Notes: generated by a model from the letters alone, not told the origin. A stretch of 64,000 nucleotides of DNA from Trichobilharzia regenti (GCA_944472135.2 OX235270.1:137717632-137781631), one strand, 5' to 3'. Shown: positions 44,301 to 49,030, counted from the first letter of the stretch. A program made the numbers and translations.

Positions 44301-44672
44301 CTAATTTTAAAATATCTTGTGTTGAACCTGCTAATCATTTTTTTGGTTCTCCTTTTAACACAGGCTGATGAATTGCTGGATCAGGTCATATTGGAGGCTT
44401 TTCACTACTATCATGGTTTAATTATTGATGGACATCGGCATGCATGGGATCCCTGTTTAGTGTTAATTATTACTCAACTAAATAAACTGTCACCTTCATC
44501 CAGATTTCATAAGCATGCGGCATGCTTATATCCTGGTCTGTGTGATTTAGTTGCAATGGCTGGTGGAATATCACCTCAAGTTGCTGCTTTAATGCGTATA
44601 TTCCTACTCCGTTGTGGAACATTCTTCATGCCTTTGGGTGGAGGCATAAAAACGACTGAAAGTTCTTCATAG
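11980..44672 (+). CDS. ARFGEF: ARFGEF (BIG1/BIG2-type ARF guanine-nucleotide exchange factor), 3' eleven exons
   Basis: BIG proteins load GTP on class I ARFs at the trans-Golgi and recycling endosomes to start coat assembly; they are brefeldin-A-sensitive. The coding sequence joins 11980-12508, 21870-22213, 26973-27235, 27840-28095, 28849-29128, 30192-30574, 31975-32171, 35185-35602, 37510-37763, 41370-41482 and 44364-44672. Signature blocks in order are [97 protein letters not shown] and [12 protein letters not shown]. These correspond to the post-Sec7 HDS1-HDS4 repeats, about 1,115 of the usual ~1,700-1,850 residues. DCB, HUS and Sec7 are not in the window. All junctions have GT-AG ends and matching phase, except that exons 28849-29128 and 37510-37763 are each one base short. 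Repeats fill every large intron. Confidence 0.95.
12509..13260. other. ARFGEF intron, no feature seen before the RTE
   Basis: Non-coding intron sequence leading up to the near-full RTE insertion. No repeat is recognised. Confidence 0.5.
13262..16330 (+). mobile_element. RTE family 1 LINE, near full length
   Basis: The element begins near 13262 with a short 5' leader (GAGGCTAGCAACCCCACCC) that also occurs inside the window's SINEs. It carries one uninterrupted ORF and ends in GGATACAATAATAATAATA with an (AAT)n-like tail to about 16330, the usual RTE type of 3' end. It sits in an ARFGEF intron in the same orientation as the host gene. Copies at 24405 and 55660 are nearly identical over shared parts, which indicates recent activity of the family. 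Target-site duplications were not identified by eye. Confidence 0.9.
13322..16294 (+). CDS. RTE-type endonuclease/reverse transcriptase ORF
   Basis: This single ORF drives target-primed reverse transcription. I start it at ATG 13322 ([19 protein letters not shown]), because the 25 upstream codons overlap the leader shared with SINEs and flanking DNA. That gives about 990 residues. An APE-like endonuclease spans roughly residues 9-260: [26 protein letters not shown] and SDHYLVQ carry the expected Asn, Glu, Asp and His positions. A reverse transcriptase follows at roughly 490-760, with [53 protein letters not shown] and the active site FADD at 728-731. A C-terminal region ([28 protein letters not shown]) is shared with related elements. 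No stop or frameshift is seen, so it may be competent. The closest named family I would expect is SR2-like; that name is inference. Confidence 0.92.
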   Translation: MNLFAPKEKVCVGTWNVRTMYETGKAAQIANEMKRYGIQVLGICESRWNGSGLTKLSTGESVIYSGHPEDNHTHTEGVAIMMSPTATKALIQWEAIPSRIMTARFNSKGRKVSIIQCYAPTNNADLEKKEEFYRQLQATMDNTPAGDMKILMGDMNAKLGPDNSGRELIMGREALGEMNENGELFSDFCAFNELVIGGSVYKHKDIHKATWVSPDGQTKNQIDFISISRKWRRSLLDTKIRRGADVGSDHYLVQGTIQIKLKAFRESGAADRPQAKFNTQKLKDQATKDIFIASIKDKAEIQINTSEKVSVEKHWNNLKTVWSQTCIEILGRKKRQDKQWLTTDTWKLIEERRTVKQKIIQCTDEQQKQELNASYNTLNKRVKKSAREDKRKYYETMANEAEQAAGKGDLATLYQTTRNLSGKRSTQIKPIKDDNGKSITKEVEQRKHWVEHFKRLLNRPPPTTRPAIPTTEAELPVNTDPPTKSEVLNAIKMLKAGKTPGPDGIPAEALKIDPETTADLMTPLLEKVWKEGKVPEDWKNGYLFKLPKKGDLSQCKNWRGIMLLSIPSKILSRIILERIKQAPDEKLRPEQAGFRRNKSCIDQIATLRIIIEQSLEWQSPLYLNFIDFEKAFDSVDREVIWKLLRYYGVPSTIIHLIQQLYDNAACQVIHNGKLTEAFEVRTGVRQGCLLSPMIFLIAIDWIMRQTTATNEGTGIKWTDTKDLEDLDFADDICLISHKLEDMQVKSNKLAEEASKIGLHVNIDKTEVMKIPSQHQQQQQQQTTISINGKNLKETTSFTYLGSIVSTTGGTDEDIKARIGKARQAFITLKSVWRSTALSIKNKIRIFNSNVKSVLLYGSETWRVIKSISNKLQTFINSCLRSILKIRWPEKISNRDLWERTNQEPIVKQIGRKKWRWIGHTLRKPSSDITRQALEWNPKGRRRVGRPRVTWRRSCEEEMKACGQTWSRVKKLSENRSQWRCAAEALCSSRN
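16335..17700. other. ARFGEF intron, AT-rich
   Basis: A small open stretch at 16611-16868 has no recognisable domain and is likely chance. A (TA)n run lies at 16951-16982. Nothing else is seen. Confidence 0.45.
16951..16982. repeat. (TA)n microsatellite
   Basis: A pure TA run of about 32 bases in an ARFGEF intron. Confidence 0.95.
17706..17800 (+). repeat. SINE head (tRNA-like) fragment
   Basis: GCGTCGGTGGCGCAGCCG with GTTAGGA (A-box region) and GGGTTCGACTCCC (B box near 17758) closes with a complementary GCCGACGC end. The SINE body and tail seen in other copies are missing or unrecognisable after 17800. Confidence 0.75.
17905..19790 (+). mobile_element. RTE family 2 LINE, degraded (dead-subfamily member)
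   Basis: It starts with an endonuclease piece ([17 protein letters not shown] near 17975), has an internal deletion, then continues into the reverse transcriptase: [16 protein letters not shown] (18300), [17 protein letters not shown] (18420), [18 protein letters not shown] (18570), a [13 protein letters not shown] active-site block near 18985, and the C-terminal [19 protein letters not shown] (19540). Stops and frameshifts interrupt it many times. The YVDD box and the altered end [17 protein letters not shown] are shared with copies at 32345 and 42850, unlike the YADD and GWKKASGGQTK forms in the healthier copies. Confidence 0.88.
19830..19900 (+). repeat. SINE-head relic
   Basis: CACGTGGTCCGGAGTTCGAT resembles the B-box part of the SINE heads (for example 27345-27360). 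The A-box side is unclear. It abuts the RTE copy ending near 19790. Confidence 0.4.
20455..20660 (-). mobile_element. RTE family 1 3'-end relic
   Basis: An (ATT)n run at 20457-20473 is followed by AACATAGGGCTTCTGCCGC and Cys-rich minus-strand coding remnants. This is the same order as the RTE 3' end at 3505-3740. Only about 200 bases remain. Confidence 0.65.
20665..21869. other. ARFGEF intron, AT-rich
   Basis: No gene is seen. A (TA)n run of about 40 bases lies at 21573-21614. The intron ends with CTTTTCCAG at 21869. Confidence 0.55.
21573..21614. repeat. (TA)n microsatellite
   Basis: A TA run of about 42 bases. Confidence 0.95.
21870..22213 (+). CDS. ARFGEF: ARFGEF exon
   Basis: The acceptor is CTTTTCCAG and the donor CAG|GTAACC; phase is 1 in, 0 out. 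A poly-Gly stretch (GGGGGG near 21912) and a Ser/Thr/Asn-rich linker precede the conserved block [20 protein letters not shown] and [20 protein letters not shown]. The latter is a hallmark of BIG proteins. The linker is likely disordered. Confidence 0.95.
22214..23530. other. ARFGEF intron, no gene
   Basis: An 18-base word CACATATTATATGGATAT-like occurs twice near 23050 and 23100. A weak resemblance to the RTE family 1 tail at 23160-23240 is too poor to call. Nothing else is seen. Confidence 0.45.
23530..24204 (-). mobile_element. Penelope-like element A, GIY-YIG half (3' part)
   Basis: Minus-strand frames encode the PLE C-terminal endonuclease: [39 protein letters not shown] (the GIY-YIG-like core near 24000), [14 protein letters not shown], then [20 protein letters not shown] and the His-rich end [17 protein letters not shown]. 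One frame change lies near 23950. It continues element A from 25906-26790 across a nested insertion at about 24200-25905. PLEs use a telomerase-like reverse transcriptase with this nuclease. Confidence 0.85.
24190..24375 (+). repeat. Left arm of a ~190-bp inverted repeat
   Basis: It matches the reverse complement of 25735-25910 almost base for base, including TTTTCAACGACT, CTGTACAGTCGTATTTATG, GATAAAAGTTATAAGGGG and ATTGTTTCATAACGAAA. The arms bracket the nested RTE tail and PLE B. Confidence 0.9.
24405..24915 (+). mobile_element. RTE family 1 LINE, 3' fragment (young)
   Basis: From [20 protein letters not shown] to the ORF end and tail GGATACAATAATAATAATA, the sequence is nearly identical to 15828-16315. 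A small insertion near 24753 (after GGTCGTC) shifts the frame, so the last codons continue in another frame. The copy is 5'-truncated, as is usual for target-primed insertion. Confidence 0.95.
25003..25763 (-). mobile_element. Penelope-like element B, post-RT and GIY-YIG part
   Basis: Two minus-strand frames overlap at about 25386. The upstream one holds the post-RT segment [38 protein letters not shown] and [16 protein letters not shown]. The downstream one holds the nuclease: [17 protein letters not shown] (near 25280), then [18 protein letters not shown] and [14 protein letters not shown] differs clearly from PLE A in sequence. It lies between the arms of the large inverted repeat, in the middle of PLE A. 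Confidence 0.88.
25735..25910 (-). repeat. Right arm of the ~190-bp inverted repeat
   Basis: Reverse complement of 24190-24375. On the minus strand it runs directly into PLE B at 25763, so it may be that element's end. Confidence 0.9.
25906..26790 (-). mobile_element. Penelope-like element A, reverse transcriptase half
   Basis: Minus-strand coding includes [15 protein letters not shown] (near 26690), [20 protein letters not shown] (26480-26420), [18 protein letters not shown] (near 26380) and [15 protein letters not shown] (near 26190), typical PLE RT blocks. The catalytic box reads YVEG instead of YVDD, so this copy is inactive. The upstream limit is a short hairpin at 26738-26782. The element resumes at 24204 after the nested insertion. 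Confidence 0.87.
26738..26782. repeat. Hairpin at the 5' edge of PLE A
   Basis: AGTTGATGGAGTGATC is followed after about ten bases by its reverse complement GATCACTCCATCAACT. It marks where PLE A homology stops. Short inverted 5' ends are common in truncated PLE copies. Confidence 0.8.
26973..27235 (+). CDS. ARFGEF: ARFGEF exon
   Basis: The acceptor is AAATGTAG and the donor CG|GTAAGT; phase is 0 in, 2 out. It begins [18 protein letters not shown], then [18 protein letters not shown], one of the most conserved BIG blocks, and ends [18 protein letters not shown]...EFLR. The sequence shows no break. Confidence 0.96.
27298..27535 (+). repeat. tRNA-headed SINE, complete
   Basis: The head at 27299-27371 still pairs like a tRNA. 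A 7-bp acceptor-type stem GTCGGTG/CACCGAC closes it, a D-arm-like GTAGCGGTTAGGAC follows, and a perfect 5-bp T stem CCGGG/CCCGG surrounds TTCGGTC. The head looks tRNA-Glu-like; this is inference. The body (CGCTAAGCCAGAAATAATGC, then GGTTGGGCATAAGGCTAGC) and the tail (AGCTTGAAGTCCTATGTTA) match other copies. It lies in a short ARFGEF intron. Confidence 0.9.
27840..28095 (+). CDS. ARFGEF: ARFGEF exon
   Basis: The acceptor is TTCTTTCAG and the donor CCAG|GTAAGT; phase is 2 in, 0 out. It encodes [37 protein letters not shown] and [18 protein letters not shown], matching the HDS2 region. It completes the Arg codon split from the previous exon. Confidence 0.96.
28096..28848. other. ARFGEF intron, nothing recognised
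   Basis: AT-rich sequence without repeats that I can name. It ends in a T-rich tract and TTTCGTAG. Confidence 0.55.
28849..29128 (+). CDS. ARFGEF: ARFGEF exon with an apparent one-base frameshift
   Basis: It begins [18 protein letters not shown] and [18 protein letters not shown] in phase 0. Near 29074 the expected W-x-RGW...P block is found one frame over: [16 protein letters not shown] is read up to the GTAGG donor at 29129. The exon is 280 bases, while entry phase 0 and the exit phase needed by the next exon (2) require 3n+2, for example 281. So exactly one base is missing, most simply one T of the run at 29074-29076. In the uncorrected frame a TAA at 29119 would truncate the protein. An assembly error is as likely as a real mutation. 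Confidence 0.9.
29260..29420 (+). mobile_element. RTE family 2 3' relic
   Basis: CAGTGGTCAAATCAAAACCT and GGCATCAA near 29282-29308 correspond to the GGQTKTWHQ end of family 2, followed by decayed 3' sequence. Only about 160 bases are recognisable. Confidence 0.6.
29425..30191. other. ARFGEF intron, nothing recognised
   Basis: AT-rich. It ends with a long T/C-rich tract (30145-30190) and TTTTCCTAG. Confidence 0.5.
30192..30574 (+). CDS. ARFGEF: ARFGEF exon
   Basis: Phase is 2 in, 1 out; donor G|GTATGA. It encodes [36 protein letters not shown], a Ser/Asn-rich insert, then [18 protein letters not shown] and [11 protein letters not shown]. All are signature HDS3 blocks. Confidence 0.96.
30580..31425. 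other. ARFGEF intron with (TA)n run
   Basis: A (TA)n run lies at 31178-31218. No coding is seen. Confidence 0.5.
31178..31218. repeat. (TA)n microsatellite
   Basis: A TA run of about 40 bases. Confidence 0.95.
31428..31780 (-). mobile_element. RTE family 2, 3' UTR fragment
   Basis: It matches 46335-46660 and 32345-32670 closely (ACTTTGCGCCGATGTGCAGC, AACAAAACAGTTTCATTGG). Only the 3' untranslated part and the last codons remain, in minus orientation. A short direct repeat of ACACTACACTACAC lies just beyond it near 31845. Confidence 0.85.
31975..32171 (+). CDS. ARFGEF: ARFGEF exon
   Basis: Phase is 1 in, 0 out; donor CCG|GTATGT. It encodes [36 protein letters not shown] and [10 protein letters not shown], directly continuing the previous exon at D-D-I. 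It is a strong match to BIG HDS3. Confidence 0.96.
32345..33060 (-). mobile_element. RTE family 2, 3' fragment (dead-subfamily member)
   Basis: The minus strand holds the 3' UTR plus the C-terminal coding end in the altered form [19 protein letters not shown] (32680-32740), and upstream [19 protein letters not shown]. It is nearly identical to 42850-43600. It is truncated at about 33060. Confidence 0.92.
33065..34600. other. ARFGEF intron, nothing recognised
   Basis: AT-rich DNA with no coding or named repeat. Confidence 0.45.
34612..34694 (+). repeat. Degenerate telomere-like hexamer tract
   Basis: About twelve six-base units vary around ACCCTA (AACCTA, ACTCTA, ATCCTA, ACTCTA, GCCTTA ... 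ATCCTA, ACCCTA), the C-rich strand of a TTAGGG telomere. Units are imperfect, so the tract is old. It lies inside an ARFGEF intron. Confidence 0.7.
35185..35602 (+). CDS. ARFGEF: ARFGEF exon
   Basis: Phase is 0 in, 1 out; donor A|GTATGT. It begins [18 protein letters not shown], then the conserved [19 protein letters not shown] and [17 protein letters not shown], followed by a Ser/Asn-rich tail. The tail is not conserved across the family and is probably disordered. Confidence 0.95.
35800..35959. repeat. Near-perfect palindrome (72-bp arms)
   Basis: The arms at 35800-35870 and 35888-35959 are reverse complements, including GATGCGTCTAGTCCTCTGAT and CTGAATTCTATCAGTCAAG, around a ~17-base loop. 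One arm recurs at 54403-54490 beside the hammerhead relic there, so it belongs to the same Smalpha-like repeat family as 36000-36165. Confidence 0.9.
36000..36172 (+). repeat. Smalpha-like element with tRNA-type promoter and ribozyme
   Basis: An A-box-like TAGCTCAGTGATAACG (36006-36021) and a B-box GGGTTCGAATCTC (36048-36060) are spaced as in tRNA-derived pol III promoters. A hammerhead motif follows at 36085-36150. Schistosome Smalpha repeats are known to combine a pol III promoter with an active hammerhead. The exact unit boundaries are uncertain. Confidence 0.8.
36085..36150 (+). ncRNA. Hammerhead ribozyme, apparently intact
   Basis: All core parts are present in order. CTGACGA is at 36102-36108. 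Stem II is GTGC (36109-36112) paired with GCAC (36119-36122) over a six-base loop. GAAA follows at 36123-36126. Stem III is ACCT/AGGT, with the cleavage triplet GTC ending at 36134. Stem I is CCTTG (36097-36101) with CAAGG (36135-36139), five perfect pairs. Stem III has no loop and is self-complementary, so a stable fold may need a dimer, as proposed for schistosome satellite hammerheads. Cleavage is predicted after 36134; activity is inference. Confidence 0.85.
36442..37049. mobile_element. Inverted pair of PLE A 3' ends
   Basis: The arms at about 36442-36657 and 36835-37049 are reverse complements. Each carries the PLE A end region with GATGTCGCCTAGTAGGGCGA and TTGAAGTATGAGTTGAAG. Between them lies one further piece of the PLE A nuclease coding end ([19 protein letters not shown], minus strand, near 36740-36800). 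This is a truncated PLE joined head-on to an inverted truncated copy. Confidence 0.9.
37050..37509. other. ARFGEF intron with (TA)n run
   Basis: A long (TA)n run lies at 37416-37480. The intron ends with CTCCCGTAG at 37509. Confidence 0.55.
37416..37480. repeat. (TA)n microsatellite
   Basis: A TA run of about 60 bases, the longest here, about 30 bases before an ARFGEF exon. Confidence 0.95.
37510..37763 (+). CDS. ARFGEF: ARFGEF exon with an apparent one-base frameshift
   Basis: The acceptor CCCGTAG opens in phase 1 with [10 protein letters not shown], then a TAG falls at 37541-37543. One frame over, the exon continues [18 protein letters not shown] and ends [43 protein letters not shown], the expected HDS4 block, to donor G|GTTAGT. 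The length is 254, while phases 1 in and 1 out require a multiple of three (255). One base is missing, most simply a T at 37541-37542. As in exon 28849-29128, this could be a sequence error or a true lesion. Confidence 0.88.
37827..38065 (+). repeat. tRNA-headed SINE, complete
   Basis: The head (GCGTCGGTGTTATAGCGGTT, B box GGGGTTCGATTCCCC near 37876) is followed by the body CGCTAAGCCAGAAATAATTC and GGTTGGGCATGAGGCTAGC, and the tail AGCTTGAAGCACTATGTTC. It is the best-preserved B box among the copies. Confidence 0.9.
38070..38960. other. ARFGEF intron with (TA)n run
   Basis: An interrupted (TA)n tract lies at 38330-38377. No coding is seen. Confidence 0.45.
38330..38377. repeat. (TA)n microsatellite, interrupted
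   Basis: A TA run with AAT interruptions. Confidence 0.95.
38970..39210 (+). mobile_element. RTE family 2 3' relic
   Basis: It resembles the family 2 end (41020-41210), including AACTGCTGCACTTCTATACA and GTTCTATGTTGAAACTCAG near 39160-39200. It is strongly decayed and has no coding left. Confidence 0.6.
39595..41225 (+). mobile_element. RTE family 2 LINE, 5'-truncated, long open RT
   Basis: An open frame runs from about 39598 to 41042 with [67 protein letters not shown], active site YADD (near 40217) and the C-terminal [19 protein letters not shown]. The 5' half, including endonuclease, is missing. The 3' UTR runs to about 41225. It is a fairly young, truncated insertion in an ARFGEF intron on the same strand. 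Confidence 0.93.
41370..41482 (+). CDS. ARFGEF: ARFGEF exon
   Basis: The acceptor is TTCATTCAG and the donor GAG|GTATGT; phase is 1 in, 0 out. It encodes [18 protein letters not shown] and [18 protein letters not shown], the conserved HDS4 start. It follows directly on the Gly codon split from exon 37510-37763. Confidence 0.95.
41565..41795 (-). repeat. tRNA-headed SINE, inverted copy
   Basis: On the minus strand, the tail (TAGCTTTAAGCCCTATGTTC), body (TCGTTAAGCTAGCAATAAGA, GGCATGAAGC) and a head with a B box (reverse complement of GGATCGAACCCCG near 41727) are all recognisable. It is more diverged than the plus-strand copies. Confidence 0.82.
41800..42845. other. ARFGEF intron, nothing recognised
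   Basis: Short open stretches (41926-42123 and 42092-42340) have no domain. AT-rich, non-repetitive by eye. Confidence 0.45.
42850..44245 (-). mobile_element. RTE family 2 LINE, 3' part (dead-subfamily member)
   Basis: The 3' UTR (42860-43180), the altered end [38 protein letters not shown], and then an RT active-site block [18 protein letters not shown] near 43860-43900 run along the minus strand with frameshifts. The YVDD box and the altered end match the copy at 17905-19790. Truncated near 44245. Confidence 0.92.
44364..44672 (+). CDS. ARFGEF: ARFGEF terminal exon with stop
   Basis: The acceptor is AACACAG; phase 0. It encodes [54 protein letters not shown] and [18 protein letters not shown], then ends at TAG 44670-44672. 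The last blocks match the extreme C-terminus of BIG proteins, so the gene ends here. Confidence 0.95.
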   Translation, partial: ADELLDQVILEAFHYYHGLIIDGHRHAWDPCLVLIITQLNKLSPSSRFHKHAACLYPGLCDLVAMAGGISPQVAALMRIFLLRCGTFFMPLGGGIKTTESSS

Positions 44673-44926
44673 TACACAATACTACTTAATATGTTATGTA
44701 TACAGTTGTTGATTACATTCCATACTTAATAATGGATTGATTAGTACTCTTCTGTACTATTCGTAGTATATCTGTCTGTTTTACTGGAACTTGTGAAAGT
44801 GTGCATTAATTTTATTTTCTCCGATATCATTGAAACACAAGTATCTTTATGTGATGTTGTAACTCCTGTGCCTTTTTCAAATATTACAGCTATGATAAGG
44901 TTGATATGTCTGGTGGATTTTCTATA

Positions 44927-44928
<2 letters not shown>

Positions 44929-44970
<42 letters not shown>
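44929..44970. repeat. (TA)n microsatellite
   Basis: A TA run of about 42 bases. Confidence 0.95.
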
Positions 44971-44973
<3 letters not shown>

Positions 44974-45916
44974 TAAGGTGGTTATATTATTCGTAAACAG
45001 TCAAATTATTATTTTTTCTTGTTCATACCTGACTCAAATATCTTGATGTATGACTTACTCGAAGTTCTTTCGCTTGGTTATCTTAAAATACATATCAATT
45101 CTTGTTTTTAGCTCCTCATTCTAGTGTATTGAAGGAGGAAAATAAAAGTATGTTATAAATAGGCTTTGAAGCCATTTTGTTTTCTGTCCTTCTGTTCTTT
45201 TATAATGTGATCACTTTCTTCTTTGAATGGCTGTGCGATTCTTTTATTCAATCAAAATTCTCCTTCCCCCCCTTCCCATGTTTTTATCTCTTTCTGCTTC
45301 GGTATATATTCATTCACGGTATTCATGTATTTTATGAAGCGAAATGTTTTCCTCAATACATTCCCCCAAAATGTGAACAACAACTAACTATCCTCTGTCA
45401 CTACAATCCTGTATTTCTTCATAGAGATGTATTGTATTATCTTGTCACATTTTATTGCGAACAGAGAATATGGAATATTTTACTTTTGTGCACACACACA
45501 CATTGGGGCACACGGGGCGATCTCGGATGAAAGCCACAATCGATGATGATGATGATGATCACCATCAATTTATTCTCCTCTAATCCTGTGAGATGGTACT
45601 TTTAAACAGTTAAATGTCACTGCCTTTCTTTTTTTTTCATTGTTGTTGTCTCTTATCTCATGACACTAATTGATTATGTACTGTTTCTCTACTCTTCTTC
45701 TTTGCCTTCTTTTTTTGTCTTTCCTCGTTGTATTTTTAAAATAAATGAAATCTTTAAATCTATTCACTAGTTGTGTACTTTTACTACAGAGTTGATTGTT
45801 AAAGAGATGGAGTAGTTGAAAAAAGATTCAAGGTCTTATTCTGAAGAAGTTTTAAGGCATAATTGGTATCACTTTTATGCGTCTTTATATATGATAGACC
45901 TGTCCACTGGAAGCTC

Positions 45917-45918
<2 letters not shown>

Positions 45919-45950
<32 letters not shown>
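45919..45950. repeat. (TA)n microsatellite
   Basis: A TA run of about 32 bases. Confidence 0.95.
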
Positions 45951-45952
<2 letters not shown>

Positions 45953-46334
45953 CCAGTGAATTATGTAACATTTATTCAGCAAGAAGATGTTTTTTAAAGA
46001 ATTTTAATGTTTACAAAAGTGTCCGTCATTTGTTTTTTTCTTGGATCCACCGAGTTTAGCGTATTCAGTTATTTTATCCCATTGTTTATATAATATATGA
46101 TAAATCTAGAATGATGTAGTTTAATGGGTTTTTATCATTCAATACCTCATTTATACTTAAGTTACTGAGAAGCTCCACATCATTGTACCGTACTATAAGG
46201 ATAATGAGCTTAAGTGAATGTGTAATAATGCTACTAGTATGTAGTATCAGGAATCCAAATCTTCCAATACATGTATTCACACAGATCACTTACTACCTAC
46301 TTTTCAGTAACGTAAATATGTGAACATATAAATC

Positions 46335-48335
46335 GGTGTCTGTCTGTTTTCGACATAGAACTTTGCACAAATGTGCGGAAGTTCAAGTCGCCACATTCCG
46401 TGTAGCACGCGAAGCAAGAGAAGAAAGTACAAGAAAAGCATAATAGAAACAGTGAGCAGAGGTGTGAGACAAAGGAGTAATAAAGAAATACAAAACAGTT
46501 TCATTGAAGATCATAAGTCACAGGGAGTGGATGCATCTGCGCCACTGAGAACGATTTTGAGCCATGTCACCAATTGTTTCCAACCATAGATTTTTACCGT
46601 CCCGAGGACCCCAGCCTGGAAGTCTACACCTTCCTACGTGGCTTAGACCAACTGTTGTGGATTTCATTGACTGATGCCAAGTTTTTGTTTGACCGCCGCT
46701 AGCTTTTTTCCAGCCTGACCCTATATCCGCTAACATAGCTCGTCGAGGGAGGCGATGGCTTGGCATACGTAACACATGTCCTAACCATCTCAGTCTTTGT
46801 AGCTTCACGACTTCGTCGATTGATTTCCCCTGTTTACCTAGAACTCTACGCCTAACCTCCATGTTGCTCACCTTATTATGCCACTTTACACGGGAAATAG
46901 AACGCAGGCACCTATGATCAAAGACAGCTAGTCTTTTCATGTCTTCCACTCTCAGTGGCCAGGTCTCACAACCATAAAGGAGGACGGAGCGGACTGATGA
47001 GCAGTACACCCGCCCTTTGGTCGATAGTCGAACATCTCGTCTACGCCAGAGTCGGCGTAAACTAACAAATGCGAAACGAGCCCCTTGTATTCGTGCTGAG
47101 ATTTCGTCAGAGATCAGCCCGTTGGGGCTGATGGTACTTCCCAAATAAGTGAAGCGGTCAACGTGCTCTACCACTTCACTTCCTATTTTTAAACTAGGCG
47201 TCGATGTAGTCCAGTCCTGTAACATCATCTTGCATTTGGCGGGAGCGAATCGCATGCCAAACATTCGTAGATTGCGGCTCAAGGTGTTTAGAAGACTCTG
47301 CATTTCGTCAGCGTCTTCGCCTAGAAGGACTATATCGTCTGCATATTCCAAGTCAACGAGATTATTCCCCGGTAGCAAGTCAATCCCTGAATCGCTGAAG
47401 TCACCTAGGGTTAAGTCCATTAACACATCTATGATGAAGTTGAATAGAAAAGGAGATAATGGGCATCCTTGACGGACACCACTGGTCGTCATCAGTTCAG
47501 ATGACAGCTCGCCGTAAGCCCTCACCTGGCTGTATGAGTACGAGTAGAGTGCCTTAATCAGTGCAATATATTTTCTTGGAATTCCCTTTACAGCCAAGCA
47601 TCTCCAGAGAACTTCCCGATCGACAGAGTCGAATGCTGCCTTTAGGTCAAGAAATATAATGACTGTTGGACGCCGGTAGGAATGCCTATGTTCTAGAATC
47701 TGTCGGAGGGTGAAGATATGATCAATACACCCTCTTCCTGGTCTAAAGCCTGCCTGGCTCTCTCGTGTTTGTGCTTCCCGAGCACCACTCAGTCTACGCA
47801 TGATTATTGAGCCTAAGACTTTAGATACTATATTAGTCAAGCTAATCCCTCTGTGATTATCACAGGAAGACTTGTCTCCCTTCTTGTATATGGGGATAAT
47901 CAGTGACTTACACCAACCCGATGGGACTTCTTCTGATTCCCAGACGCTGCCTAGTACCTCAGTTAATCCGGACAGTAAGCTGTCTCCACCGTACTTAAAT
48001 ACCTCTGGCGTCATTCCATCAGGTCCCGCTGCTTTGCCTAGTTTCAGATTGGTGACAGCTTTAGTAACCTCAGTTAGTGACGGAGGACCTGTGTCTATAT
48101 CCCATTCAGGGAGGTGTTGGATGCTCGGAAGGTTGAGCGTGGCTGTGGGCAAATTAAACTGCTCCTCATAATGCTCTTTCCAACGATCCAGTCGTCTATC
48201 CTGTGAGCTAATTATAGTGCCATTTTTTTCCGAGATTGTCTCACTGATGATTTGTCTTCTCCCACCCGTTTCCCTGATGAGTCTAAAGAGTTGCCTGGTG
48301 TTGCCTATCCTCGAAGCATTCTCCATCGGTGTACA
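46335..48335 (-). mobile_element. RTE family 2 LINE, 5'-truncated with long intact RT
   Basis: The minus strand has an open frame from about 48326 to 46518, about 600 residues, then the 3' UTR to 46335. It is 5'-truncated, so the endonuclease is absent. It is the best-preserved family 2 copy in the window and serves as the reference for the decayed ones. Confidence 0.94.
46518..48326 (-). CDS. RTE family 2 reverse transcriptase ORF (endonuclease missing)
   Basis: The protein starts inside the element at MENASRIGNTRQLFRLIR and carries [16 protein letters not shown] (linker before RT), [71 protein letters not shown] and the active site YADD in [13 protein letters not shown], then the C-terminal RRVLGKQGKSIDEVVKLQ and [13 protein letters not shown]. 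There is no frameshift over about 600 codons. The true start codon would lie upstream of the truncation; the first Met here is internal. It is not a host gene. Confidence 0.92.
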   Translation of the reverse strand: MENASRIGNTRQLFRLIRETGGRRQIISETISEKNGTIISSQDRRLDRWKEHYEEQFNLPTATLNLPSIQHLPEWDIDTGPPSLTEVTKAVTNLKLGKAAGPDGMTPEVFKYGGDSLLSGLTEVLGSVWESEEVPSGWCKSLIIPIYKKGDKSSCDNHRGISLTNIVSKVLGSIIMRRLSGAREAQTRESQAGFRPGRGCIDHIFTLRQILEHRHSYRRPTVIIFLDLKAAFDSVDREVLWRCLAVKGIPRKYIALIKALYSYSYSQVRAYGELSSELMTTSGVRQGCPLSPFLFNFIIDVLMDLTLGDFSDSGIDLLPGNNLVDLEYADDIVLLGEDADEMQSLLNTLSRNLRMFGMRFAPAKCKMMLQDWTTSTPSLKIGSEVVEHVDRFTYLGSTISPNGLISDEISARIQGARFAFVSLRRLWRRRDVRLSTKGRVYCSSVRSVLLYGCETWPLRVEDMKRLAVFDHRCLRSISRVKWHNKVSNMEVRRRVLGKQGKSIDEVVKLQRLRWLGHVLRMPSHRLPRRAMLADIGSGWKKASGGQTKTWHQSMKSTTVGLSHVGRCRLPGWGPRDGKNLWLETIGDMAQNRSQWRRCIHSL

Positions 48336-48339
48336 GATT

Positions 48340-48825
48340 GTTTTTTTTTAAAGAACAGCTTAAGCCTAAGCGGAAGAACAGAACTACCTCAAACTTTGAA
48401 AGGCTTTAGAGTAAACTTAAGGACTAGCGATCAATACCCTTCTGTATCATTAGTAAGCGTAACATTCAATCTTTTCCAACCCTTCGATGCTAATCTAAAT
48501 TATCCTTATATCAACAGGGTTTGCCGTTTAGTTATGTTACTGTAGCATTTATGTTTCACACAACCTAAACACTGAACACTACTAGTTTTAAATTTATTTA
48601 TTCCCCTACAAAATGTGATATAAACCCCTAACATAGAAGGCAAATATAATATTAATTTCAAACTAATTTTATTGTCTATTTGAATAAGGCATTCAGAAGA
48701 CAAATTTCGCGAGATGATATCATTTCGTAGTTTCTTTACAACTAACATGGTTAACAATAATAAATAAAATAAAGTTCATGGCAATTACTCGGTTAAAGGA
48801 AAAACAAAAGTACATACTAATAAAG
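48340..48825. other. No gene seen
   Basis: Unrecognised AT-rich sequence between an RTE copy and a SINE. Confidence 0.45.
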
Positions 48826-48826
48826 T

Positions 48827-49030
48827 GCGTCGGTGGCACAGCTGTTAGGACCATGCACATGGTCCGGGGTTTGATCCTCGGTTGACTCACTCCTTTACCT
48901 CGCTAAGCCAGAAATAATTCTGGTAAAGAGGAAAGGTTGGGCATGAGGCTAGCAACCCCACCCTGTAAAATTAAACACTACTACAGAAACCTCAAGCCAC
49001 TAGCTTGAAGCCTTATGTTCCATTGGGACC
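48827..49030 (+). repeat. tRNA-headed SINE
   Basis: The head has a deletion between the A box (GCTGTTAGGA) and the B box (GGGGTTTGATCC). Body and tail (GGTTGGGCATGAGGCTAGC, AGCTTGAAGCCTTATGTTC) match the others. Confidence 0.88.

Larger units (their letters stand above)
44673..46330. other. ARFGEF 3' flank and intergenic DNA
   Basis: A candidate polyadenylation signal AATAAA lies near 45139, with another near 45740. (TA)n runs lie at 44929-44970 and 45919-45950, and a (GAT)n run near 45542-45560. The open stretch 45177-45530 is T-rich and has no domain; I treat it as chance. Confidence 0.5.

Noticed and set aside
45177..45530. Open frame of 117 codons
   Set aside because: T-rich, Phe/Leu-rich translation without a domain; lies in the 3' flank of ARFGEF.
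46518..48326. Host gene of about 600 codons
   Set aside because: Sequence blocks are a LINE reverse transcriptase and repeats elsewhere in the window.
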